Below, in pieces: positions 1-11,900 of a stretch of DNA of 64,000 bases. The DNA comes from Symsagittifera roscoffensis (lineage: Eukaryota; Xenacoelomorpha; Acoela; Convolutidae), in the NCBI RefSeq assembly GCF_963678635.1, contig NC_087071.1, forward strand, positions 9,469,842 through 9,533,841, given 5' to 3'. A model generated the notes under the pieces. The model ran no database searches. It saw only the letters and a program-made list of their open reading frames with translations, and was not told the origin of the DNA. The position numbers and the translations under genes were made by a program. Numbering within the stretch: the first letter of the stretch is position 1; each line of letters begins with the position of its first letter.

Positions 1-526
1 TCCGAGTCTGTTCCGTTCGTTACGCGGCCCAAAATAGATATTTTTGACAATAATTGAGATGAATATGCTCAATTCTGATTGGTTGACAATGAAACCAGCC
101 GAGACGCAACCTGGAAATCATTATTAAGAGATATTTTTGACAATTTTGAAAACAGGAATCATTGAGATGAATATGCTCAACTCTGATTGGTTGACACTGA
201 AACCAGCCGAGGAGACATAAGCTGGAAAGCATTATTATACCGAACCGGCGAAAAAACAAAAATGGCAGAAAACATTCCTATTTTATCAAATGACCAACTA
301 AACTTTGATGAAAATTGTACAATTTTGTCTCAAACCATAACGCCCCAAACTTTCAATAAAAACTTAAAACGGTTGAATATTATTTGTTTTGACTTCTGTA
401 TATTGTCACAGTTATTTTGGTTAATAAAAAATTTGACGAGCGGTTTTTCATTTTTGGGCCGTATAACGAAACAGACCCGAAATTCCTTCTCTCACCAGTA
501 GAATTAATAAGAGAAGTGAAGGACGT
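1..526. repeat. Downstream region with imperfect tandem duplication
   Basis: A unit of about 108 bp is present twice (from about 53 and from about 161); both copies share gagatgaatatgctcaa and ctgattggttgaca followed by gaaaccagccgag. Nothing coding was seen. The element end is probably cut by the window edge. Confidence 0.6.
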
Positions 527-712
527 CTACTGAGTCCATAAAAAACAAAGTATACAATGTATCTCACTAGCAAAGGTCCAGCTTGGTGCAGAGTTCGAGA
601 CAGTTGCCAATTGAGTCCTTCGCACAATCCTTCCATTCAGAGGCTGAGCAAATCTGTAAGTATTGGTGGGTATCTCATTATCCGCATTTCGTATTAAGAA
701 GAACTTGTCATA
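527..712 (-). CDS. Carbonic anhydrase exon 8 (C-terminus)
   Basis: Acceptor TTTTAG. It encodes residues 273-333, starting YDKFFLIR and containing [12 protein letters not shown], the conserved N-x-R-x-x-Q-P-L segment. The frame ends at TAG (527-529). A GTGAGA after SWTFA could be used as another donor, which would change the last dozen residues. Confidence 0.85.
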   Translation of the reverse strand, partial: YDKFFLIRNADNEIPTNTYRFAQPLNGRIVRRTQLATVSNSAPSWTFASEIHCILCFLWTQ

Positions 713-3700
713 CTAAAATAAAGAAAATATATTAAAATCAAAAACTATGAACATTTAATAGATTTAAAACTCTTTAAAATAAAAAATCATAATTACCCTT
801 CCTTATAATTATATTTTTTTAAATTACCAAAAATATTAAAAAGAGTTTAGTTTTGAAAATAGGAAGCCATTGTCACTAATAAGGAACTTCATGCATGTTT
901 TCTTGGGATTTGGAACCTAATTCAATCAGAATAGAAGCTGAAAAAGGTCAAAAAAGAGGGATCCAATGAAAGTCAAAAATCGATTGATTTCAAAACACGG
1001 CCCACAGTCATCCCCCACCCCAACCCGCAGCGGAGCAGACTGATAAATTTGGGGTGAAGTTGAAACTTTCCGCCAATCATATCACTATCGTATCACTAAA
1101 CAAGTTTTAATAAGCATTACAAGAAAAAATGGAAAATAGTTGATTGCTTTGTTTCATTGAAGGATTTTAAATTGAACCTCAAATTATTTTTTTATACAAC
1201 AACATCTTCATAAGAAGTATTGTGAACCGATTTTTTCTTTACAACGTAATATTGCACATTTAGCCATAATAAAACGAAAAACAACTAAACAAGCGGGGGG
1301 GGGGGGGGGCTAGTATTGTTCTCACCTGGTCTTGGCTGATGTAGATAGGGTCCTCAAAGACATACCAGTTGACAACTTCATAGCAGGGGGGAGTAGTGAG
1401 AGAACCATTATAGTGGTAGAATTTCTTCATCGAAGGGTTGTACATAGGAATCAAATCCGAAATGGCTATCGCGTCAATGTAATCTGTCGTTTGATCCTCT
1501 AAATAAAACATAAGAAATCAAATTATGTTGTTGCTGTTGTCAACCCCGTTGATACCTTTTCATCCCCCTTGAAGAGCTCAGTTTCACGGTAAAATTTCTT
1601 TAGAAAAAATAAGAACAAACTCCAGTTAGCGAGGAGATTGTAGTTTCATTCCGAATTTGAAAAATTTTTGTCGACCTTTTTTTAGACCGAGCGATTTAAT
1701 TTTTTGAGCTCTCCCTAAGCACTGTTTAGTCACTGTTTCGTCCAAATTTTCTGCGCCGCAGGCAAAATTTTGAAAAAAAAGTCCAAAAAAAGGCGTTTTT
1801 AGGCACTTTTTGGAGGAAAATTTTGACCAAAAAATCACGTTTTCTCGGCGCGCGCTCCCCTCAAAAATAGGATATATTGGCGCCAAAGACGCCTTTAGAA
1901 CAATTTTAGAGTCGGTCGGCCAAAAATGGATTTCTTAAAAATACCAAAAGGGGACCCTTAGGGTCGGCAGGGGGTCAAATCCCAGAGGGGAGAAAGGCGT
2001 CCGCCACCGCCCCCCCCCCCCCCCCCCCCCCCTAAATCAGCTACTGATAACATATTATATTTGCCAATCTGATGATATCGTTCGAAGGAACTTATTGTTC
2101 CGAGCATAGACTGGAGGCTATTTAACTAAATGACTGCCGGTTAACCTTGTGACAGAGTTTCAATGGCGTCCAGAAGCGTTTTCCACTGACCACCATGTTC
2201 GAAGCCCGGCGTATCGTCAATCTACAAAACAATCAAATTAAATTTGGGTCAAAAACAGTCACTTGTGAGCACTATTATAAGTTATTTTACAATAAAATTT
2301 TAATCCACTTATTGAAGATTGATCACTTTTATCTGTAAATCGAATAGTTTCAAACTTTGCTAATGTTCAGAACTCTCCTTTAAAAAATAATTTTAACAAT
2401 AGTTTTAGAAAAAACTTAAATGTTGGTCGGGCAATTATAGGCATCAAAGATATCATCTGATAGATATAAACTAATCGAACACATAATAAACTGAAAATCA
2501 TTCAAAAGTTGTGACAAAAAAATGCATTACAAAATCTTGCATGTACCGCAAACTACTAACTGAGACTCTCTGTAGGCGCTAAACGTAATTATTACAAAGC
2601 ATTAAATTCCCCACTTTTATCCACTCATGTAAATTAAAACCCCTTTGAAACTACCATTCTGTGAACAAAGTTATTTACGGGAAAAAAGTCCAGAACACGA
2701 TAGCAACATCGTTGCTAATCGCAAGGGTCAAAAAAAATCAACAAACCAGTAAATAGCTAAAAAATTGACACGAACTTTTGAAACTCAATTATTTGCACAA
2801 AATCAGAAGGAAATGAAATGATTTCCTAAATAAGTGAAAAGGGCCTTAATTTGAGACTAATTCGGTTCTGCGGCAGCTAAACCGACAAAAAACAAACCGA
2901 TAACCAGAGGTTTTTTAATGCTCGGAAATTTTTCCGCTCAAAAAAAAACAGGTTCTGGCCGGATTCCAACAATTGATCTACGACTTTACTGGCAGGTGCG
3001 TTTAACTCCTCGCCACATGCGCACCTTTACCTCAGACTTTAGATTTCATATGAACTAAAGATAAAATAATTCAAGCGATTCTGTTAAACTAGTTGTTAAC
3101 CCGAAAAATATATGACTGGAAGTGGAAAAACGCAAGTAAACTCAAGGAAACGGAAAAATAATTGATTGAAAGAATGTGTACCCACGCTACTTCTAGAGTT
3201 GCATAATGCTTCCCCTCCCCACCTCACCAAATCACAAGCCATCCATTCCCCATTTGTGTAACAAGCGGACAGTTTAACAAAAAACATTTCCAAAATTTGC
3301 ATGTAGGGGTGAAGGAAAAAGAGCCAGAAAATGGAAAAAAACTGGACCAATAGGCAAAACTTTTAATCTGCGCTGAAATCTTTACAAGTGCTATTTACAT
3401 CACTTTCAGCGGATGATTTTCAATTGAGCTCAAAAAGCGCATACACCTAAGAGCATTCATAAATACATAAATATGGATGAATACACATCTGTAATCTGTA
3501 GTTATTAGAGAATTTAAGGACTTCCTGAAAAAAAATGAAAAAAAAACAGCAAGACCTATGTAAGAGTCTTCACTACGTTCATTACTCTTAATAAGAAAAA
3601 TAGAAGTAGGCTTCGAATTAAAAAAAATGGGCATCTCGGACTCGATCTGCAACCTACAGCGACCTAGAGAATATGCGTCTCACGCACTAACCACTCAGCC

Positions 3701-6700
3701 ACGGACGCTTAATTACTCACAAACACTAGCCTCAAATAAAGCAGAGAAGAGATGCAATGAAATTTCCACTCAATGCACATATCATGAGTATAGCAAAAGT
3801 GCACCAGACCAAAGTATACCAAACAATGAACACTTTGCCACCAAATAATGAACACTTTTAGTTGCAACAATGAGTTAAATTAGTACAAAAAAGTTTGAAG
3901 TAATACACTAAAGCTCGCAAGCGTAAGAACCAAAAGTCAAGCGGAAAAAAATTAAGAGTGAATTTTTCGATTTGAGCTAGACAACTTTTCCTTAAAAACA
4001 CAAAAAATCATTAGGACCTATATAAGTGAAAATCCCTTTTTTATACTTAAAAACTTACTTCGATAAAGAATCCTAGAACTGTCAGTGAGTTGTCGTCAGT
4101 GAGAGCCGTCTGAATGCTCTTGAACACGAAATGAACCTGGAAAAAAATATCAACACTGATTACAAGCTATGTATAGAAATTTTATCAACACCAATTAAAT
4201 CATTGCCCTTATTATTCATCTAAGCTTACTATAGGGCAGATTTTGTAAGTTCTTAGTAAGGCATTTTTATTAGTTCTTACAATCCACGTTCCTACTTAAA
4301 TTTGATTTGCTTTGATTGTTAATTTAAAAATAGTTAGATAATGCCATCAAATAATTCTTGGTAGTTCAAGAGTTGCATAACCCGTAAAACAGTATGTAGT
4401 TTTGTAGACTAATCAATTCTGTTGAAACCAGTTTGTGATTGCCATTTATTCAAGTGGTATATAAAAAATCAATTGATATACAAAAAAGTTTTCTTTTGTG
4501 ATAGACTTCAGCGTTCGGACAATTGTGAAAGTATAATAAAAGCGCTTCAATCCAGAAATGAACTGAAATGATAATTTCAGACAAGACACCTTTGCTAATA
4601 TAGCACCATATTATCTACTGCAAGTAATTGTAATTGTAAATGAGCTTTCTTACTTCAGCCATGAACCTATGGCCATCAATAAGATGTTCGGATCCGGGCG
4701 TCGTTGCAGTGCCCCAGTGAAAGTGGAATTGAAGGAAGGTGTAGTCACTTGGGTCTATGGGCAGATCAGCTCCATCGATTGTCAGGGGAGAAGTGTCGTA
4801 TTCATTATTATCCATTTGCACTTGAAAAATCAGAAAAAAAAATTGATTAATATTAAAAACGAACTTTGAAAAAATCTAGGCTATACTCAAATTTAGCTGA
4901 AGAAAAATACATATTTTCTCCCGCTAAAACGATTTGGTTGGGGTGGGGTGTGGTACGATTGATTGCAAATTAGACTTGAACGAAAAATAAATTTAGACAT
5001 CGATGTAAAACAACAGTTATCAAAAATTATACGTAATTGGTCTGTAATGGTGTCAAATTTCTCTCATAACTCTCGCAAAACTGACTTTAGTACAGCTAAC
5101 TTGTAAAAATGCCCCATCTTAAATTTTTTATTGATTGAAAATTAACACGTGCAAAAACAATATAGGGTCCCATTGCAGACCCAAATATTGTTTTGCATTC
5201 CAGAAGCTCGAGAGTAAATAAACCAGCCGAAGTATAAACCAACCGAAAAAGCGCGGAGTATATGAGCTAGTGGAAAAATTACATCATTTGAAAGGAAATT
5301 GCATAACTTTCGTAACTGCTACATAATTGTTACATAACTATTATATAACACTTACGTATTTGGCTGGTTGATACTTCGGCTGGTTTATTCTTTGCTGGTT
5401 TATATACCAACAAGAAACTCAAACGAAATTTAATTGTAAATATACAGAGGCGAAGATGCACTTGCCAACACAGAGGCGAAGCTGCACTTGGCAAACACAA
5501 AAGCGAGGAAAATGCAAAAAAGAGCTGTAAGCAGGCAAAACAAAGTGAAATAAGGAAAAGATTATAAATACACCTGAAAATTTTTTTCGAGACTAGGATT
5601 TTCTCAATTTCTCACATCTGCTTTACAACCGCTTGTAATTTAACTAACACTAGCAAACAAAAACGCAGCTGCAGTTTCTATCAAATCGCCGATGTTATGC
5701 AGCAAAAACTCGACCAAAAATTTTTTAACTATTTAAATGTTCCGGATTGGAATATCCGATCTCTCGATTAGGAGTCTCACGTCCTCGCATCTGCGCAACG
5801 GTTGCTTGGAAGTAAATTAGTGCCCCAGCTAATGCTGGATCTACCTGTTCTAATATTTTTAATCATATATTGTACTGATACGGAAATGAGTAATTTCAGA
5901 AAAATGGACTTTTCGCTAAATCCTAGTGTTTCACTGCTTAAGTTGGGGATTAACCGCTCGTTTAAAGAAAAAAACTACTGCTCGATTTTTCAATTGAAGT
6001 CTTTAGCTCAGATTTGGATGGGTAGGTTTTGAAAAAAAGTTTAAAAAAAATTCCAAAAAACGATCAAAGAGTGAAAAATTTGACTTTCCCTAAATCCTTA
6101 ATTTTTCTCTAGTAAACCAACGAAATAGGCTCTGCTTTCAACTTCCTGATTTTTAAAATGAGCCCTTAAAATCAGATTTAGCTTATCGTTTTTGCGAATT
6201 GTGACCAAAACTGTTTTTGCGAATTGTTTCTCAAACGGTAAAAATTTTAAAAAGAATATATCCGCAGTCCATATCAGCTTTTCAACAAAAAAACAGGTTA
6301 AAACAGATTACGCAGGGAAAATCTAAGCACCGTGTTAGTTTTAAAGAAATATCAACTTTAAAATCAGCAAACTGATTTTCAAAAACAGAATAACTTTCTA
6401 AAATGGTAAGGAATAATTTTCCTTGCGCAGGTAAGATTCGCATAAACTATGGCTAAACCCTAAGTTTGGACTTTTCCAAAACACAGGGCAGAGCTGCTTG
6501 CGCAGAGAAAATTCGCATAAATGATGTTTAAACCCTAAATTTGGACTTTATAAAACGCAGGGCATAGCTGCTTGCGCAGGTAAGACTCGCACAAAAATGG
6601 TTAAGCCCTTTCTCTTGGTTTAACCCTTAGTCTCCGATTTGGCAGAGTAGTTTTTGAGGAAATTCAGAAAGTTTTAAAATTAACCAAAACGTCAAAAAAT

Positions 6701-8187
6701 GGGCTGGTTTGAGGCCATAACTTTTTCTACCGAATTTACGGAATACCCGCTTCAGAAGGGGAGATACCCATAAATAGTTCTTTTTATCGATTCTTTTCAT
6801 CTCAGATGTGCATATAATATTTGAGAAAATTAAAAAAATCAAAACAATTATCAGGCCAAAAATCCCTCCACTAGAACGTGAGGTGAAAAACCGACTAGCA
6901 AAATTTGCAGGCAAATAAAACAGCAGCCAGTTTTTCCACCGGTACTGTTTTTTTTGAAAAGCGGTACAGTATTTTTTTGTGAAAAATTGAAATTTCTCAA
7001 AAAAGTGCAAACATTTTCCAGAGCGTCGCAATAAAACAAAAAACGCCGTAAACTTTTATGATACATTTTTGTTTTCAAACAAGACCTAATACTCGCCAAA
7101 AACAAAGCAGCAATTTATACCAATAATTTGTTTATGCTTGAATAAGCTTAAATATGATTTAAAAGAAACTAGCGTGTAACGCACCTTCGGTGCTTCGAAT
7201 TTTTGACAATGTGAAAAACTGCATGTATTGGAAACCAAATCTGCAGGCTTTTAGTTTTCTCTGACAGCACCTAATTACATGGTGGTTGGTAATTTCATAT
7301 TTGATATTTTTTTAATTCCTTTTTTCCGTCATCACGAAAACGTCAAATCTCGAAAAGTAAAAGTATTTGAGTAGTCATATTTGGAAGCAAGAGTTACAAA
7401 TCCTGGAAGTACCCTGGCAGCGCCAAACTACAGGGATAGGAATTTCAAATTAAAAAACACTCAAAGTTGAGTTTTCTGAAAATTTTTGAAAAAATCACAA
7501 AAAACTTCAAATTTCAGAAACTAAAAGAAATTGAGCATTCATACTTGAAGGTAAGATTTGCAACTCCTGAGAAAACCCTGACAGCACCCAACTACAGCTT
7601 AAGGAATTTCAAAGGAATTTCAAAAAAAAAATTTGAAATGCCTTAAGCTGCAGTTGGGTGCTGTCAGGGTTTTGAAACTGTTTTTGAAAAAATCATAAAT
7701 AACGTCATATCTCAAAAACTACAGCAACTTGAGCAGTCATAGTTGGAGGCAAGGTTCGCAGTCCCCTGAGAGTACCCCGATAGCCCCAACTACAGGGTTG
7801 CGAATTTCAAATTGAAGAAAAAACTATATTTTTTGAATTTTTTTTTTAAATCACAAAAAAAGTCATATCTCGAAAACTTAAAGGATTTGAGCAGTCATGT
7901 TTGGAGACAAGAATCGAAACTCCTGAGAGTACCCTGACAGTACCCAATTACAGGATAATTTCAAATTTTGAAATAAGTTAATTTTTTGAAAATGTTTTGA
8001 AAAATCACAAAAAACGACATATCTCGAAAACTTAAAGGATTTGAGCAGTCATATTTGGAGGCAAGAGTCGCAGCTCCTGACTGAGATAACCCTGACAGCA
8101 GCCAACTACAGGGTAAAAATTTTCAAATTCTGAAAAAAAAATTAATCTAATCTATCTATCTAGCTATCTATCTATCTATCTATCTAC

Positions 8188-8239
<52 letters not shown>

Positions 8240-8240
8240 A

Positions 8241-8291
<51 letters not shown>

Positions 8292-8790
8292 ATCTATCTA
8301 TCTATCTATCTATACTATATTTAAATGCTAGTGACAACTATCTCCCATGTTTAAGGTTAATCATTTTGCATGTTTAACGAAAGAATTTTTTCATGTTTAA
8401 GCTAGATCATAAATTTCAAGGCTTAAGAAATTTTTCAATTAGTTTTCCGCAAGGCCATTTATTTTTCAGTAACTTTTTTGCCTCCAATTATGCCTGCTCA
8501 ATTTTTTGTAGTTTTCTAGATATAACGTTTTTTGTGATTTTGTGAAAATTTTTCAGAACAATTATTCAGAAAAAAAAGATGGATTGAAAAAAAAAAGATA
8601 GAAAATCCAGATAAAGATAAAGAGATTGGAGACAGCCATTTGACAACGGTATTATTTTGAACTAAATCGTCGAAATCAAATTCAAAGTTAAAAAATTAGG
8701 AGCTTAAACATGAAAAAATTCTTTCGTTAACCATGCAAAATTATTGAGCTTAAACATGGGAGGTAGCTGTCACTAGTATTTAATTATAGT

Positions 8791-8841
<51 letters not shown>

Positions 8842-8888
8842 TAGATAGATAGATATAGATAGATAAATATAGATAGATAGATAGATAT

Positions 8889-8931
<43 letters not shown>

Positions 8932-8932
8932 T

Positions 8933-8991
<59 letters not shown>

Positions 8992-11900
8992 TACCAAAAG
9001 TGCCACCAAATGAGCACTTTTATTTGCGACTTAGGTTAGAACAAAAAAACTCTTCGTAAGAATACACAACACTTTGATTGTGTAAACACTTTTCAGGTTC
9101 GTACATAACCTAGCCGAAGTATCAACCAGCCGAAAATACGTAAGTGTTATATACTAGTAAAGTAACAATTATGTAACAGCTACGAAAGTATGCAAAATTC
9201 ATTCATATGATGCAATTTTTTCGTCTGGCTGATATACTCCGCTCATTTTCGGTTGGTTTGTATTTGGGCTGCTTTATTCACTCTCGAGCTTTTGGAATGC
9301 AAAACAATTTCATATCTCGCATTTTTCAGAAATCTTTCCTTTTTCAAAAAATCGGATAAGTGTTTTAAAAATCAATTATAATAAATATTTTGATCTGCAG
9401 TATGTTTATATAATATTTTTGCATGTGCAACATTTCATGCAATAAGTTTTTCAGGATGGGAATTATTACAAGTTAGCTGTACAAAGTTAATTTTGAGAAA
9501 GTTTGCGAAAAGTTCACAAACAGAAAAGTTCGATTTCAACCCAACCAATCAACTGAGGTACTCGACTTTTGATACAAAAAAGTTAGCTAAAAGCAGTGCA
9601 ATGGAAATGATTTGTTTCTAATATAACCTAACAAGCAGAAAAAGTAAGTAAGTAAACAAGCATAGTCAGTTGCTGGGCTCGTTGAAAATGTTTGCTACGC
9701 CGAAGCATTCGTGACAAAACTCTTTTGAAAAAAAGAGGGAAAAACAAGTTATTTCTGCTTTTTTACTAGACCGTAAAGAGAATTAAATTTAGGCATCAAA
9801 AATTAGATCGTATAGACTGAAACATGAATGTAAGCAATAGTTGTAAGAATCAGACGGGTGATCAGAAAAACAAAAACATCTGGTTGCTCTCAGACCAAAA
9901 ACATTTTCAAATAGTAGACACAGAAGAAATGAAATTTTCTGAATTATCTGTTGAAAACGAATCAACGTAAAAATGGCTTTAATATACTTTCATACTAGGC
10001 TCTATGCGAGATTTCTTTACGGTATTGCCTAAAAAAACACGGTCTACTATGATAGACTGGTCCCTTGAAAATAATCAGTTCCCGTGAGAATCAGACACAT
10101 AGAGCTCTCAAATCGTTTAATAATTATGATCTCGCAATTCAGAAAGATGTCTCAGTATATTTTCAAACAAATTTTACAATTTGTTACTTCTAAAACCTCT
10201 CCCTCAGCTTTTTAAGGTTGAAAATTAAAAAAAACGTCAATAGTGGATTTTGATGACAAATATGTCAACCCAATTATGGTTGTTAAACCGTACAACAAAG
10301 TGAAGCGAGCAAATTTCAATGTATAAACAATGTAGTAATTACAATTTCTAATCTGAAAAGTTACTGACTCAACGTATTTCGCGAGATTTTTGAATTGAAT
10401 AATTTATACTCAAATTAGTTTTCAAAATTATAACATGCGAAATGCATGCGGGATCTGTCTATCATAGTTGCTTTTTCGAGGGACCACTCTATCATAGTAG
10501 TACCAAAAACACTTTTGCATAGTTATAGGTACCATTATGACAGAGTGGTCCCTTGATAAAGTAACACTAAAAAATGGCGAGAAACACCTGTCTAAACACC
10601 TAAAAACTATCTGTCTAAACTCCTAAAAATGGCGAGAAGGAGGTTTTACGAAGCAACAAAACATAAAATTTGTTTGAAAATAAACTACGACTTCTTTCCA
10701 AATTGCGAAAATCATTATCATTAAACGATTTCACAGCCATAGGTGTCTGATTCTCAAGGGACACGGTTAGTTTCAAGCGCCCACTCTATCATATAGTACT
10801 TAATTACATAACAACGCTAGAATATTTTAAATAAATGTTTCAAAATTGAAACAGGATACTTCTACATCTGAAAAAATTCCAATATCATTTCAAGATACAC
10901 AAATTCTTAGTGGTCTAGAACATTCTCATAACACTTACCAGCTCTTATTTTGACAGGGTTGGGCGCCAGTCTCCTCTGGATCTCGGCTAGCAAAATAAAG
11001 TCAACAAGAGAACAAATCACCACTTACTAGTGTATCCCTTATTGGTATAGGAAGCGTTCGCCATATTCTGTCCCATTGCAGTCGAAAACTCGAATCCATC
11101 ATCTAGGTTGGGGTCCCGTACGGTATCGCTGGTGATGATGTCGATTGGGGATTGCCTATTCCCGCCGCACGTCCAGCCATTGGCAGTGGCCGCCGGAGAG
11201 TTGGTCCACGCACTTTGGTCTGAAACAAAAAATGATGACGATGAAATAAACAAAGAATCTATTTGACAAGACAAAAACCAAAAGTAAGCGAAAGTGCCTT
11301 AGCTCTCTTTCTATCTCTCAAACTTAATCGATCTCTCCAATTCAACCAGAGGTTCGGAGCAGAGATCATAATCTATTTCGTCTCCATCAACATGCTTCTA
11401 TGTCAAATTCTCCATCAAGGTTATGTTTGTAATGACTTGATGAACATATTTATCCGTCAAATCATTACAAACAACATCAAAATAAATTTAAATCGATATG
11501 CAACTAACCATGTAGCGCCAATATCATAAGCAAAAAACTATGGAGTGGCTAGAAAAAAAGATTTAGTGCTTACTTAAAGTCTACCCATCATGAATTTACA
11601 CAAAAAATTGAGATATTTTTGCTAGAACATTCAGATACTTTGATTTAATTCAAAGCTATGAAACCGATGATGATGATGATTAACAATCGCGCAACTAGCT
11701 AAACACTCAGATGTTAAGCCAAGAAGTTATTCAGATGTTAAGCCAAGCAGGGAGGTGTGGTGTCGTCTGCCCCGCCCTCTACCCCCTCAATTCTGTCTGT
11801 CTAATTTTGCCGAATATTATTTGACGACATCCACCTTTGGCTCTGATATATATTTATTTTGAGAAGGGTGCAAAAATATATCTGTTAGCTCGAAATTTCA

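Larger units (their letters stand above)
7167..8990 (+). mobile_element. Helitron/Helentron-like element 1 with tandem core and (TATC)n
   Basis: It starts ACTAGCGTGTAACGCACC with a GCACC-TTC-GGTGC hairpin, then about six units of roughly 150 bp (consensus pieces 'catatctcgaaaac', 'tttgagcagtcatatttgga', 'accctgacagcacccaact'). A (TATC)n tract follows at about 8150-8310, then a 3' region containing 'gaaagaattttttcatgttt'. That region is repeated in inverted orientation and followed by (GATA)n at 8791-8991. The paralogue of the host repeat at 26470 has no insertion, which fixes the borders. Leader, tandem core and tetranucleotide tract are typical of pearl/HINE-type non-autonomous Helentrons. 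Confidence 0.7.

Noticed and set aside
6627-7105. Two overlapping minus-strand open frames of 134 and 84 codons
   Set aside because: They lie in the long dispersed repeat whose other copy does not keep these frames; no motif or splice support.
7200-8150. CRISPR-like array
   Set aside because: Units are long, diverged and adjacent without unique spacers, the DNA is from an animal genome, and leader and tail fit a mobile element.
8773-9017. Open frames encoding repeated Y-L-S-I on the minus strand
   Set aside because: They are translations of the (GATA)n microsatellite in several frames and have no protein meaning.
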